Source: Rhodosalinus halophilus (GTDB taxonomy: Bacteria > Pseudomonadota > Alphaproteobacteria > Rhodobacterales > Rhodobacteraceae). Taken from it: a stretch of 64,000 bases of DNA. Positions within the stretch are counted from its first letter, which is position 1. Every line of letters starts with the position of its first letter. Shown piece by piece: positions 15,239 to 24,588 of the stretch. The stretch spans positions 84,297-148,296 of the forward strand of contig NZ_QNTQ01000015.1 of the NCBI RefSeq assembly GCF_003298775.1. The letters run 5' to 3'. The position numbers were made by a program, and so were the translations under genes. The notes below the pieces were generated by a model. It searched no databases. It was not told the origin of the DNA and saw nothing but the letters and a program-made list of their open reading frames with translations.

Positions 15239-16414
15239 TCAGTAGAAGCTGGGCTCGAAGCTCACGCCGTCGGCCCAGAGCTCGGGGTTCTGCGCCAGCC
15301 AGTAGCCCAGCGCGCCGGCGATCAGCAGCCCAGTCACGATCGCGAAGGCGAGCTTCACGGCCGACCAGGGGCGTTCGCCCTGCACCCGCCCGGTGCGGCC
15401 GTTGACGACGAAGCGGTAGGTCTTGCCGCGATACTTGTAGGCAGCAAGCCACACGGGCAGCAGCACGTGCTTGAACGTCACGTCGCTCACCGCGGTGTCG
15501 ATGGAATGGATGCGCTGCGCGTCGCCGCCGATGTCGAAGGCCACGTCGCGACGGATCACCTGATCCATCTTGGCCCTTGCCTCCTCGTAGCCCTCGGGCA
15601 GCGCGACCTGATACCCTTCCGCCCGGAAGCCCGCCAGGAACTCGGGGCGGTAGGGTTCGAGCGCGGCAAGGTCCCAGGGTTCCAGCGCGTCGGTGAAGGT
15701 CTTGGGCAGCGAGCGCGAGGCCAGCACCAGCACGTCGTCGAAGAACCGCGCGACGCGCCCCGACACGGGCGTCCAGCGGATCTTGCGCACGCGTTTCTGC
15801 GCGGGCTTGCCGTCGCGCATCACGGTCACGGTGACGTAGTAGGCGGTGCCGCGCATGCCCGAATAGCGGCTCGCGGTCTGCGCGTCGAAGGTCCAGTAGG
15901 GCACGTAGATGCCCTGCATCCGCCGGCCGCGGCGCGCGTATTGCTGCAGCCCGTTCGGCGCGAACCAGAGCCGGCCCAGCCAGTCGCGCATCGCCCGCCT
16001 CGCCGCCGACTCGTCGAGCGCGAAGGGCAGCACGCCGCGCGGCTTGATGTGGCGATGCGTGCCGGTGTCCGTCACCACCGGCGTCGCGCAGAAGGGACAC
16101 TCCTTGGCGTGGATGTCCGGGTCGAATTCCACCTCCGCGCCGCAGTTGGGGCAGCGCGAGACGCGCGTCTCCTCCATCTCGGCCGCGGGCAGCTGCGCGT
16201 CGAGCGCGGCGCGGAAGTCGAGCTCGCGGATCGCGGGGACCGGGGCGCCCTCCACCTCTTCCGTGTGCCCGCAGTGATCGCAGACGAGCCGCCCCTTCGC
16301 CGGCTCGAAGCGCAGGTCGGCGCCGCATTGCTCGCAGGGAAAGCGGTGCTCCTCGGTCGCGTCGCGCGGCGGCGGCGCGGGCGCCTCAGGGGCGGGCGGC
16401 GTCGGGGGCTGCAT
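15239..16414 (-). CDS. TFIIB-type zinc-ribbon membrane-anchored protein
   Basis: This 391-residue protein starts with a Pro/Ala-rich tail. Two zinc ribbons follow: CEQC...CDHC (about residues 27-48) and CPNC...CPFC (about 88-110). A long soluble region comes next (GIYVPYWTFDAQTASRYSG, then PVWLAAYKYRGKTYRFVVNG), and one transmembrane helix lies near residues 350-372. Proteins of this layout are often annotated as replication-restart-like or TFIIB zinc ribbons, but the function is not established. The SPFH-GYF gene lies 52 bases upstream on the same strand, and such pairs recur in bacteria, so they probably act together at the membrane. Confidence 0.8.
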   Translation of the reverse strand: MQPPTPPAPEAPAPPPRDATEEHRFPCEQCGADLRFEPAKGRLVCDHCGHTEEVEGAPVPAIRELDFRAALDAQLPAAEMEETRVSRCPNCGAEVEFDPDIHAKECPFCATPVVTDTGTHRHIKPRGVLPFALDESAARRAMRDWLGRLWFAPNGLQQYARRGRRMQGIYVPYWTFDAQTASRYSGMRGTAYYVTVTVMRDGKPAQKRVRKIRWTPVSGRVARFFDDVLVLASRSLPKTFTDALEPWDLAALEPYRPEFLAGFRAEGYQVALPEGYEEARAKMDQVIRRDVAFDIGGDAQRIHSIDTAVSDVTFKHVLLPVWLAAYKYRGKTYRFVVNGRTGRVQGERPWSAVKLAFAIVTGLLIAGALGYWLAQNPELWADGVSFEPSFY

Positions 16415-16433
16415 GCGTCGGGACGGCTCCGGC

Positions 16434-16461
16434 GGGGGTATTTATGGCAAGAGGAAGGACC
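16434..16461 (+). repeat. Short dispersed intergenic motif, copy 2
   Basis: GGGGGTATTTATGGC is followed by AAGAGGAAGGACC. It matches the element at 13388-13414 at most positions and lies in the 52-base gap between the SPFH and zinc-ribbon genes. Confidence 0.5.
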
Positions 16462-16466
16462 GGGCG

Positions 16467-17579
16467 TCAGCGCCCCGGCGGCGGTGGTGGCGGCGGGGGC
16501 ATCACGGTGAAGAGCTGCGCGAGCTCGGCCACGTCCTCGGCGCGTTTCCAGCCGTCCTGTCCGGCGGTCCAGACGAAGGTGTCGCGGGTGAGCTCTCCGG
16601 AGGTCGCCATCCGGCCCAGCGCGGCCTTGGAGAAGGGGCCCTTCGTCTGCCCGTTCTCGGCGATGTGCCAGACGTGCTCGACGGGCGGGGGCGGCGGGGC
16701 GGCCTGGGCGGGCTGCGCGCCCCATGGGCCCTGGCGGGCCATCTGCGCGCCCATGGCCATGCCCATGCCCGCGCCCAGTCCCGCCGCCATGCCGCCCCCG
16801 GCGGGGTTGTCGGCCGCGCGGCTCATCGCCTCGGCCGCGGAATACTGCGCGAAGCGGTCCAGATCGCCCACGAGGCCCATCGAGGTGCGCTTGTCGAGCG
16901 CGGCCTCGACGGCCGGCGGCAGCGAGATGTTCTCGATGTAGAGCTCGGGGATCTCGAGGCCGTAGTCGGCCATCACCGGCGCGATCTCGCGCGCCACGAG
17001 CTTGCCGAGGTCGGCGGTGTTGGCCGCCATGTCGAGCACCGGGATGCCCGAGCCGGCCAGCACGCGGCTCACCTCCTGCACGATCACGTTGCGGATCTGG
17101 AAGCTGATCTCGTCCATGGTGAACTCGCCGTCGGTGCCCACGATCTCCTGCAGGAAGCGGGCGGGATCGGCCACCCGGATGGCATAGGTGCCGAAGGCGC
17201 GCAGCCGGACGGGGCCGAACTCGGGATCGCGGGCGATCACCGGGTTCTTGGTGCCCCACTTGAGGTTCGGAAAGCGCGTGGTCGAGACGAAGTAGATCTC
17301 GGACTTGAAGGGCGAGCGAAAGCCGTGATCCCAGTGCTGGAGCGTCGTCAGGATCGGCATGTTGTTGGTCTCGAGCATGTAGAGACCGGGGGTGAAGACA
17401 TCCGCGAGCTGCCCCTCGTGCACGAAGACCGCCGCCTGCCCCTCGCGCACGGTGAGCTTGGCGCCGTACTTGATCTCGTGCCCGTGCCGCTCGAAGCGCC
17501 AGACCAGGGTGTCACGGGTGTCGTTCGTCCATTCGATGACGTCGATGAACTGGCCGGAGAGGAAATCGAAGATCGGCAT
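16467..17579 (-). CDS. SPFH-domain protein with C-terminal GYF_2 domain
   Basis: The protein has 370 residues. Residues 1-240 form an SPFH (prohibitin-like) domain of the virion-core/YdjI type: the start MPIFDFLSGQFIDVIEW, the REGQAAVFVHEGQLADVFTPGLYMLETNN strand pair, and ELYIENISLPPAVEAALDKR. A Gly/Ala/Met-rich linker follows. A GYF_2 domain then spans about residues 300-360 (HVWHIAENGQTKGPFSKAAL ... FVWTAGQDGW), and the protein ends in a proline run. GYF domains bind proline-rich peptides, and the neighbouring zinc-ribbon protein has a Pro-rich N-terminus, a possible contact. No strong ribosome site precedes the chosen ATG. Membrane-associated scaffolding is the family expectation. Confidence 0.85.
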   Translation of the reverse strand: MPIFDFLSGQFIDVIEWTNDTRDTLVWRFERHGHEIKYGAKLTVREGQAAVFVHEGQLADVFTPGLYMLETNNMPILTTLQHWDHGFRSPFKSEIYFVSTTRFPNLKWGTKNPVIARDPEFGPVRLRAFGTYAIRVADPARFLQEIVGTDGEFTMDEISFQIRNVIVQEVSRVLAGSGIPVLDMAANTADLGKLVAREIAPVMADYGLEIPELYIENISLPPAVEAALDKRTSMGLVGDLDRFAQYSAAEAMSRAADNPAGGGMAAGLGAGMGMAMGAQMARQGPWGAQPAQAAPPPPPVEHVWHIAENGQTKGPFSKAALGRMATSGELTRDTFVWTAGQDGWKRAEDVAELAQLFTVMPPPPPPPPGR

Positions 17580-17663
17580 GGGCGCACTCGCTCTGTCACA
17601 GGCTGCTGTCGCCATATACGCGCATGCGGCGCGCTTGGCCAACGGCAAGCGCGCCTGCGCGCC

Positions 17664-18656
17664 TCACCAGAGGAAGGCGATCTTGCCGATCTGGCGGCCT
17701 TCGGCGAGGCGGGCCTGCGCCGCCTCGATCGTCTCGACCGTCAGCCCCTCGAAAGTGGCCGTGCGCGTGGGGTGCAGCCGGCCCTCGTCGAAGAGCCGCG
17801 CCACGGTGGCGAGGATCTCGCCCTGGCGGGCCATGTCCGGAGTGCGCTGCACGGGGCGGGTGAACATGAACTCCCAGCCGAAGCTCGCGCTCTTCTGGAA
17901 CAGCGGCGCGAGGTCGTGCTTCTCCTGGGTGCCCACGATCGACACGATCCGCCCCTGCGGGGCTACGAGCCGCGCCATCGTGTCGAAATAGCGGTCGGTG
18001 TCGTGGGCGCAGAGGATTCGGCCGAAGCTCGCGTCGCCCAGATCCGGCAGGGCGGCGTGATCGATCACCTCCGCCGCGCCCATGCGCGCGCACCAGTCGC
18101 GGGTTTCGGCGCGCGAGGCGGTGGCCGTGGCCGCGATCCCGGACAGCTTCGCCAGCTGAAGCGCGACGGAGCCCACGCCGCCCGCGCCGTTGATCAACAG
18201 CAGTCGCTCGGACTGGCCGCCCTCGGCGAGGGGGGCGTAGCCCAGCCTGTCGAAGAGCGCCTCCCATGCGGTGATCGCCGTGAGCGGGATCGCGGCGGCG
18301 TCGGCGTCCTCCAGGCCGTCCGGGGCGCGCGCGACCAGGCGGTGATCGACGAGTTGATGCGTGGCGAAGCTGCCCGGCCGGTCGGCCGCGCCCGCGTACC
18401 AGACCCTGTCGCCGGGGGCGAAGCCGCCCACGGCGGCGCCCACGGCGAGAACCTCCCCGCAGGCGTCGTAGCCCAGCGCGCGCGGTGGTGCGTCGGCGGG
18501 GATGCGCCCCTGCATCTTGCCGTCGACCGGATTGAGCGCGGCCGCCGCCACCCTGACCAGGATGTCCTCCGGGCCCGGCTCGGGCACCGGCGCGGAGGTC
18601 GCCTCGTAGGCCCGCGCCGCGGGGTTCCAGACCACGGCCTGCATCGTTTCGGTCAT
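17664..18656 (-). CDS. Zinc-type alcohol dehydrogenase/quinone oxidoreductase-like protein
   Basis: This is a medium-chain dehydrogenase/reductase of 330 residues. It has an N-terminal GroES-like domain ([28 protein letters not shown]). The NAD(P) domain follows with [17 protein letters not shown], then [20 protein letters not shown], which fits the adh_fam_1 group. That group lacks the zinc ligands of classical alcohol dehydrogenases. It starts at ATG 18656-18654 behind GAGGGAGGGCACA. It is divergent from the ABC transporter operon across a 253-base gap in which I found no clear operator. The substrate is unknown. Confidence 0.9.
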   Translation of the reverse strand: MTETMQAVVWNPAARAYEATSAPVPEPGPEDILVRVAAAALNPVDGKMQGRIPADAPPRALGYDACGEVLAVGAAVGGFAPGDRVWYAGAADRPGSFATHQLVDHRLVARAPDGLEDADAAAIPLTAITAWEALFDRLGYAPLAEGGQSERLLLINGAGGVGSVALQLAKLSGIAATATASRAETRDWCARMGAAEVIDHAALPDLGDASFGRILCAHDTDRYFDTMARLVAPQGRIVSIVGTQEKHDLAPLFQKSASFGWEFMFTRPVQRTPDMARQGEILATVARLFDEGRLHPTRTATFEGLTVETIEAAQARLAEGRQIGKIAFLW

Positions 18657-18909
18657 TGTGCCCTCCCTCGATCTCGCGCTGCCCGTTCTGCGCCGAAGCG
18701 GCCCGCTTGCCAAGGGGTGGAGGCTGCGGAGTGCGCGGTCAGGGGGCGTGGAGGGTCGCGCGCGGTCGCAGCCGGGGAAGGTGCCCGAAACGCGGGCGGC
18801 GGGGCAGCGGCGCCGCGTGGCCGTCGCCATACTCGGTTGCAGCGCCGCCCGAGCGGTGGTTGTCTGGCAGCGTGGCGCACGAGCGTCAGCGACGGAGGGG
18901 CCTGACAGC

Positions 18910-19983
18910 ATGATCGAGATCGACCGCGTGACCAAGGTCTTCGGCTCCGCCGCAGACGCCTTCCGCGCGCTGGATACGGTCAGCGTCACGATTCGGCAGA
19001 ACGAGTTCTTCACGCTCTTGGGGCCGTCGGGCTGTGGCAAGACCACGCTTCTGCGGGTGATCGCGGGCTTCGTCGATCCCACCGAGGGCAGCGTGACGCT
19101 GGAAGGGCAGGATCTTCTGCGGCTCGCGCCCTACGAGCGGCCCGTCAACACCGTCTTCCAGTCCTACGCGCTTTTCCCCCACATGACGGTGGCGCAGAAC
19201 ATCGGCTTCGGTCTCGAGATGCAGGGCAAGCCGGGCGAAGAGGTGCGGCGCACCGTGGGCGAGATGCTGGACCTCGTGCGCATGTCGGAGCTCGCCGACC
19301 GGCGCACCAGCGAGATCTCGGGCGGTCAGCAGCAGCGCGTGGCGCTCGCCCGCGCACTGGCGCCGCGGCCGCGGGTGCTGCTTCTGGACGAGCCGCTCTC
19401 GGCGCTGGATTTCAAGCTCAGGAAGGACATGCAGCTCGAACTCAAGCGGCTCCAGTCCGAGACCGGGATCACCTTCGTCTTCGTCACCCACGATCAGGAA
19501 GAGGCGCTGACCATGTCCGACCGGATCGCGGTGATGAACGCGGGCGCCATCCGCCAGATCGGCAGCCCGCGCGACATCTACGACCATCCGGCCGAGCGCT
19601 TCGTGGCCGACTTCATCGGCGACACCAACTTCCTCGAGGCCGAGCTGCTGACGGTCGAGGGCGAGCGCGCCGAGGTGCGCCTCGCCTCCGGCCGCGAGAT
19701 CGCGGCGCGCGCGGCCGAGGGCGGTGCGGGGCAGGGGCCGGTGACGGTCGCGGTCCGGCCCGAACATGCCGATCTCGCCCCCGAGGGCGAGGGGCTGCTG
19801 CCCGGGCGTCTGGGCGATGTCGTCTATTTCGGCACCGATACCCATTTCCACGTCGATCTCGACGCCGGCGGGCGCTTCGTCGTGCGCCGGCAGAACCAGC
19901 CCGACCAGGCCGAGGCGCGCGGCAGGGGTGACCGGGTCTCGGTGCGCTTCGGCCCCGGCGTGGGCCAGGTGCTGAGGGACTGA
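18910..19983 (+). CDS. ABC transporter ATP-binding protein, PotA-like (polyamine type)
   Basis: This is the ATPase of a spermidine/putrescine-class importer, 357 residues. Walker A is [13 protein letters not shown], the signature [17 protein letters not shown], Walker [13 protein letters not shown], and the H-loop [15 protein letters not shown]. The C-terminal TOBE domain (residues 280-357, [12 protein letters not shown]) is typical of PotA. I start at ATG 18910 behind GGAGGGGCC; the longer frame to 18658 is only promoter region. It is followed four bases later by the first permease gene. Confidence 0.93.
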   Translation: MIEIDRVTKVFGSAADAFRALDTVSVTIRQNEFFTLLGPSGCGKTTLLRVIAGFVDPTEGSVTLEGQDLLRLAPYERPVNTVFQSYALFPHMTVAQNIGFGLEMQGKPGEEVRRTVGEMLDLVRMSELADRRTSEISGGQQQRVALARALAPRPRVLLLDEPLSALDFKLRKDMQLELKRLQSETGITFVFVTHDQEEALTMSDRIAVMNAGAIRQIGSPRDIYDHPAERFVADFIGDTNFLEAELLTVEGERAEVRLASGREIAARAAEGGAGQGPVTVAVRPEHADLAPEGEGLLPGRLGDVVYFGTDTHFHVDLDAGGRFVVRRQNQPDQAEARGRGDRVSVRFGPGVGQVLRD

Positions 19984-19987
19984 GGCC

Positions 19988-20935
19988 ATGACCGATATCG
20001 CCTCCACCCGCCCGACCTCGATGCGTGACCTCGCCGCGGCCCGCAAGCGCGAGGAGCGGCGCACCCGCGCCTTTCTGCTCGCGCCGGCGATGGCGATCCT
20101 GATCTTCGCAGCCTCCGGGCCGCTGCTGATCGTGCTGGTCTATTCCTTCCTCACGCCCGGCGACTATGGCGGCGTGGTCTGGGAATTCTCGCTCAAGGCG
20201 TGGTTCAACGTCTTCGCAGAGCGCGACTTCTTCACCGAGGAGATTGAGCTCGCCGACGCGCATCTGTCGATCATGTGGCGTTCGATCAAGCTGTCGCTGA
20301 TGACGACGGTGATCTGCCTGATCATCGGGTTTCCGACCGCCTATTTCATCGCGACGCGCCCGCGCGGCACGCGCGATTTCTGGATGCTGCTGGTCATCAT
20401 CCCGTTCTGGACGAACCTGCTGATCCGCACCTTCGCGATCATGGAGCTGATCCGCAACGAGGGCACGTTCAACAGCTTCCTGGTGGGCATCGGGGTGATC
20501 GACACCCCCATCCAGATGATGTTCACCGAGTTCGCGGTGCTGGTCGGCATGGCCTATGTCTATCTGCCGCTGATGATCCTGCCGATCTACGCCTCCATGG
20601 AGCGGTTCGACTTCTCCCTCGTGGAGGCGGGATACGACCTTTACGCGACACGGTTTCAGGTGCTGCGCCGGATCATCCTGCCGCTGGTCAAGCCCGGCGT
20701 CGTCGCGGGCTCGATCCTCGTCTTCGTGCCCTGCCTCGGCGCCTATGTCACGCCGCGGGTGCTGGGCGGCGGCAAGAACATGATGCTGGGCAACTTCATC
20801 GAGCTGCAGTTCGGACAGGGCCGCAACTGGCCGCTGGGCGCCGCGCTGGCGCTGACGCTGCTGGTGATCGTGATGGTGGCGCTGATCTTCTACGTCCGCG
20901 CCGTGGGCCGCGAGGAGGTGCGCGGGCATGGCTAG
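19988..20935 (+). CDS. ABC transporter permease, PotB-like
   Basis: This is the first inner-membrane permease of the operon, 315 residues. A charged N-terminus is followed by about six transmembrane helices. The cytoplasmic coupling loop carries the EAA motif as VEAGYDLYATRFQVLRRIILPL near residue 215. TPRVLGGGKNMMLGN is characteristic of PotB/PotH permeases. It overlaps the next gene by eight bases. Confidence 0.93.
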   Translation: MTDIASTRPTSMRDLAAARKREERRTRAFLLAPAMAILIFAASGPLLIVLVYSFLTPGDYGGVVWEFSLKAWFNVFAERDFFTEEIELADAHLSIMWRSIKLSLMTTVICLIIGFPTAYFIATRPRGTRDFWMLLVIIPFWTNLLIRTFAIMELIRNEGTFNSFLVGIGVIDTPIQMMFTEFAVLVGMAYVYLPLMILPIYASMERFDFSLVEAGYDLYATRFQVLRRIILPLVKPGVVAGSILVFVPCLGAYVTPRVLGGGKNMMLGNFIELQFGQGRNWPLGAALALTLLVIVMVALIFYVRAVGREEVRGHG

Positions 20936-21734
20936 GGGCAAGGGGTTCGACGTCACCCGCCAGCCGGGGTTCACCACGGTGGCGCTGCTGTGCTTCGTGA
21001 TGCTCTACCTGCCGATCGTGCTGCTGGTGGTCTTTTCCTTCAACGACAGCACCTCGGTGGCCGAATGGGGCGGCTTCTCGCTCCGCTGGTATCAGTCGGC
21101 GCTGGAGAACGAGCGCGTTCAGGAGGCGACGATCCGCTCCGTCATCATCGCGACGGCAGCCTCGATCCTGGCCACCGGCGCGGCGGTGGGCGCCGCGCTC
21201 GCCACCACGCGGACGCGGCCCTGGCGCGGGCAGACGGTGGTCTTCGCGATCGTGAACCAGCCGCTCATGGTGCCCGAGATCGTGACCGCGGTGGCGCTGC
21301 TGATCTTCTTCGCGATGATCAAGGTCGCCACCGGCTATACCGGGCTGTGGTATCTCATAATCGCGCATACCGCCTTCTGCATCCCCTTCGCCTTCCTGCC
21401 CATCCGGGCGCGGCTGCAGGGGATGGACCTCACGCTGGAGCAGGCGGCGGCCGATCTCTACGCCACGCCCTGGCAGGCGTTCCGGCGGGTGACGCTGCCG
21501 CAGCTCTGGCCCGGGATTCTCGCCGGCGCGATGCTCGCCTTCGTGATTTCGCTCGACGACGTGGTGATCACCGAGTTCGTGAAATCCGCCGGGCAGGATA
21601 CCCTGCCCACCTACATGCTGGGCCAGCTGCGCCGGGTGGTGACGCCAGAGATCAACGCGATCTCGACCGCGCTTCTCGCCGTCTCGGTGCTGCTGGTGAT
21701 GGCGTTCTTCTTCCTCAGCCGAAGCAGGAAGTGA
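20928..21734 (+). CDS. ABC transporter permease, PotC-like
   Basis: This is the second permease, 268 residues. Six helices are visible. The SFNDSTSVAEWGGFSLRWYQ segment after helix 1 is typical of PotC/PotI. The EAA loop reads EQAAADLYATPWQAFRRVTL, and the end is a hydrophobic helix before SRSRK. The binding-protein gene starts 18 bases later with its own AAGGAGG site. Confidence 0.93.
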   Translation: MARGKGFDVTRQPGFTTVALLCFVMLYLPIVLLVVFSFNDSTSVAEWGGFSLRWYQSALENERVQEATIRSVIIATAASILATGAAVGAALATTRTRPWRGQTVVFAIVNQPLMVPEIVTAVALLIFFAMIKVATGYTGLWYLIIAHTAFCIPFAFLPIRARLQGMDLTLEQAAADLYATPWQAFRRVTLPQLWPGILAGAMLAFVISLDDVVITEFVKSAGQDTLPTYMLGQLRRVVTPEINAISTALLAVSVLLVMAFFFLSRSRK

Positions 21735-21752
21735 CCAAGGAGGTATGAAAAG

Positions 21753-22772
21753 ATGAAACGACTGCTGATGACGACGGCGGCGCTGACGCTCTCGGGGCCC
21801 GCGCTGGCGCAGGAGCTGCAGCTCTACAACTGGGGCAACTACACCAGCCCCGAGATGATCGAGAAGTTCGAGGAAGAGACCGGCATCGACGTCACGATCA
21901 CCGACTACGACAGCAACGACACCGCGCTGGCCAAGATCAAGGCGGGCGGGCACGGCTTCGACATGGTGGTGCCCTCGGCGACCTACGTGCCGATCTTCAT
22001 CGAGGAGGGCCTGCTGATGGAGGCGCGGCCCGACCAGATGGAGAACTTCGAGCATGTGGCCGAGCGCTGGCGCGATCCCGAGTTCGATCCCGGCCGCCGC
22101 TATACCGTGCCGTGGCAGTGGGGCACGGTCGGCATGGTCGTGGACACCTCCGTCTACGAGGGCGACATCAACACCGCCGCCCTCTTCCTCGAGCCGCCCG
22201 AGGAGCTTCAGGGCAAGATCAACGTGATCCCCGAGATGATGGATGTCATGTCCATCGCGATCTACTACGAGGGCGGCGAGCAGTGCACGCAGGACCGCGA
22301 GGTGCTGCAGAAGGTGCGCGACCGTCTGCTCGCGGCCAAGCCGCACTGGCTGTCGATCGACTACGGCACCATCGAGAAATACGCCGAGGGCGACCTGTCG
22401 GCGGGCCTCTACTGGAACGGCGCCGCGCTGCGCGTGCGCCTGCAGAACCCCGACTACGCCTTCGGCTACCCCCAGACCGGCTATCCGGTCTGGTCGGACA
22501 ACCTCGCCATTCTCGCCGATGCGGAGAACGTCGAGGAGGCCAAGACCTTCATGAACTTCGTGATGGAGCCTGAGAACGCCGCGATGCTGTCGAACTTCGC
22601 GCGTTACGCGAACGGCATCGCGGGCTCCGAGGAATACATGGACGAGGTCATGGCCACGGCGCCGGAGGTCAACGTGCCCGAGGAGCTCGCCGGGGCCGGC
22701 GTCGATTCCAAGATTTGCCCGCCCGAGGCGCAGCAGATCTACCGCGCGATCTGGACCGAAGTCCTGAAGTGA
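21753..22772 (+). CDS. ABC transporter substrate-binding protein, PotD-like
   Basis: This is a periplasmic polyamine-type receptor of 339 residues. The signal peptide MKRLLMTTAALTLSGPALAQ is cleaved near residue 20. The mature start ELQLYNWGNYTSPEMIEKFE is the hallmark of PotD/PotF. It also has DYDSNDTALAKIKAGGHGFD, and PWQWGTVGMVVD, where PotD proteins close over the ligand. AAGGAGG lies ten bases upstream of the start. A hairpin follows the stop, then a YtcJ-like amidohydrolase. The family suggests a polyamine or related amine, but the ligand cannot be fixed by eye. Confidence 0.93.
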   Translation: MKRLLMTTAALTLSGPALAQELQLYNWGNYTSPEMIEKFEEETGIDVTITDYDSNDTALAKIKAGGHGFDMVVPSATYVPIFIEEGLLMEARPDQMENFEHVAERWRDPEFDPGRRYTVPWQWGTVGMVVDTSVYEGDINTAALFLEPPEELQGKINVIPEMMDVMSIAIYYEGGEQCTQDREVLQKVRDRLLAAKPHWLSIDYGTIEKYAEGDLSAGLYWNGAALRVRLQNPDYAFGYPQTGYPVWSDNLAILADAENVEEAKTFMNFVMEPENAAMLSNFARYANGIAGSEEYMDEVMATAPEVNVPEELAGAGVDSKICPPEAQQIYRAIWTEVLK

Positions 22773-22794
22773 TCCGCGCCTGAGCGCTAAAAAA

Positions 22795-22824
22795 GGCAGG
22801 TGCGCCATGCGTGGCGCCCCTGCC
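22795..22824 (+). other. Hairpin between the binding protein and the amidohydrolase
   Basis: GGCAGG, T, GCGCC pairs with GGCGC, C, CCTGCC around a six-base loop. An A-run precedes it but no T-run follows. It probably reduces readthrough into the amidohydrolase or protects the 3' end of the transporter mRNA. Confidence 0.55.
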
Positions 22825-22850
22825 CCCGTGTCCCGAGGAGACGCACCGCA

Positions 22851-24515
22851 ATGCCCGCCACGCCCGATCTCGTCATCCTGAACGGCAAGCTCATCACCTT
22901 CGACGACGCCCGGCCCAGGGCCGAGGCGCTCGCGCTGACCGGCGGCAAGATCGCCGCCGTCGGCTCGACGGAGGAGATCCGCGCGCTCGCCGGATCCGGC
23001 ACCCGAGTCTTCGACGCGCAGGGCTGCACAGTGCTGCCGGGCTTCATCGACAGCCACGTGCACCTCTTCGGCGGGTCGGTCGAACTGGACTACCTCAACC
23101 TCTACGACGTGCAGGGCCTCGACGCGCTGCGCGAGGCCGTGCGCGCCGAGGCGGCCCGCTCGGACGACACGGTGGTCTTCGCCGTGCAAGCCGCCTACGA
23201 CATCATGGGGCCGGGGCGGCAGACGACCCGGCAGGATCTGGACGAGGTGCTGCCCGACCGCCCCTTCGCCATGTTCGCGGCGGATCATCACACGATCTGG
23301 GCCAACACGAAGGCGCTTGAACTGGGCGGCATCCTCCACGGCGGGGAGACCGACGCAGGCAGCGAGATCGTGATGGCGCCCGACGGCACGGCGACGGGCG
23401 AGTTGCGCGAGCCCGGCGCCTACAAGCCCGTGCTCCGGCACACGCGCTACGGCGGGCGCGACATGGAGGGGCTGGTGACCGGCGCGAACCCGGTGCCGAT
23501 GCCGGGGCCGCAGGACCGCGCCCGCGACCGCGACGCCATCGCCGCGGGGCTCAGGCACTGCGCGAGCCACGGCATCACCGGCCTGCACAACATGGACGGC
23601 AATTTCTACACCGCCGAACTGCTGGAAGAGCTCGACGCCGAGGGCAAGCTGCTCTGCCGGACCGAGATCCCCTTCCACCTGAAGAGCTTCGACCCCCTCG
23701 ACCGTCTGGAAGAGGCGGGCGAGATGCGCCGCCGCTTCGCCGGCGACAAGCTCTGGACCAACCGGGTCAAGATGTTCATGGACGGCGTGGTGGAGAGCCG
23801 CACGGCGCTGATGATCCGTCCCTATCCGGGGACCGACCACATCGGCGATCCCGTCTTCGAGCCCGACCACTACACCGAGGCCTGCGTGCGCATCGACGCG
23901 ATGGGGCTGCAGATCGCCACCCATGCCATCGGCGACCTGGCGATCCGCCGCACGCTCGACGGCTACGAGGCAGCGCAGCGGGCGAACGGCATCCGCGACA
24001 GCCGCCACCGGGTAGAGCATATCGAGGTGTTGCACCCCGACGATCTGCCGCGCTTCGCCGAGCTCGGCGTCGTCGCCTCGATCCAGCCCGGCCACGCGCC
24101 GCGCGGCCACATCTTCCCGGCGCATGGCCTCGACGCGGTGCTGCACGCGGACCAGATCCCGATGGCCTTCGCCTGGCAGACGATCCGCGAGACCGGTGCG
24201 CGCGTGTGTTTCTCGACCGACTGGCCGGTGATCCAGGTGGACGTGATGGACAGCGTCAAGGCGGCCGCCGCGCCGCTCGAGATGCCCGCGCCCTGGGTCG
24301 ACCAGCGGCAGAGCCTGATGGACACGCTGCGCTCCTATACCTTCGACAATGCCTGGGTTGAGTTCGCAGAGGATCGGAAGGGGCAGTTGAAGGAAGGCTA
24401 CCTCGCCGACGTTGCGGTGATGGACCACGACCTCGAGGCGATGACGCCGGACCGGCTGAACACGGCCCGCGCGGCGCTCACGGTGATGGGCGGCGGCGTG
24501 ACCTGGGAGGCGTGA
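22851..24515 (+). CDS. YtcJ-like metal-dependent amidohydrolase (Amidohydro_3)
   Basis: This 554-residue TIM-barrel hydrolase has the metal motif GFIDSHVHLFGG near residue 65. A lysine region lies in MFMDGVVESRTALM. HAIGDLAIRRTLDGY and HRVEHIEVLHPDDLPRFAELG follow, with FSTDWPV near the end. These are the signatures of YtcJ and related N-substituted amidohydrolases. I start at ATG 22851 (CGAGGAGACG upstream), not 22800, which lies inside the hairpin. It follows the Pot-like operon on the same strand, so it may act on the imported amine or amide. It is terminated by a hairpin chain before a convergent gene. Confidence 0.9.
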   Translation: MPATPDLVILNGKLITFDDARPRAEALALTGGKIAAVGSTEEIRALAGSGTRVFDAQGCTVLPGFIDSHVHLFGGSVELDYLNLYDVQGLDALREAVRAEAARSDDTVVFAVQAAYDIMGPGRQTTRQDLDEVLPDRPFAMFAADHHTIWANTKALELGGILHGGETDAGSEIVMAPDGTATGELREPGAYKPVLRHTRYGGRDMEGLVTGANPVPMPGPQDRARDRDAIAAGLRHCASHGITGLHNMDGNFYTAELLEELDAEGKLLCRTEIPFHLKSFDPLDRLEEAGEMRRRFAGDKLWTNRVKMFMDGVVESRTALMIRPYPGTDHIGDPVFEPDHYTEACVRIDAMGLQIATHAIGDLAIRRTLDGYEAAQRANGIRDSRHRVEHIEVLHPDDLPRFAELGVVASIQPGHAPRGHIFPAHGLDAVLHADQIPMAFAWQTIRETGARVCFSTDWPVIQVDVMDSVKAAAAPLEMPAPWVDQRQSLMDTLRSYTFDNAWVEFAEDRKGQLKEGYLADVAVMDHDLEAMTPDRLNTARAALTVMGGGVTWEA

Positions 24516-24584
24516 AAGGGCCTTGAGAAAAGGCCCTTGCAAGCCGCTTCGAAGCGGCTTGCAAGCGGTTTTCAAACCGCTTGC
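24516..24584. repeat. Chain of three palindromic hairpins (repeat family copy 2)
   Basis: AAGGGCCTT/AAGGCCCTT (24516-24538) is followed by a perfect 24-base palindrome at 24539-24562 (centre CTTCGAAG) and a 24-base palindrome at 24561-24584 (arms GCAAGCGGTTT/AAACCGCTTGC). The last two overlap by GC. The stem cores match those of the chain at 5809-5854 in the opposite order. Between convergent genes, it may act as a two-way terminator. Confidence 0.8.
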
Positions 24585-24588
24585 CCGC

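Noticed and set aside
20796..24575. Very long minus-strand open frame (about 1,259 codons) across the Pot-like operon and the amidohydrolase
   Set aside because: It is antisense to five genes with clear family motifs. Its translation is His/Arg/Val-rich low-complexity sequence, the usual shadow of GC-rich codon bias.
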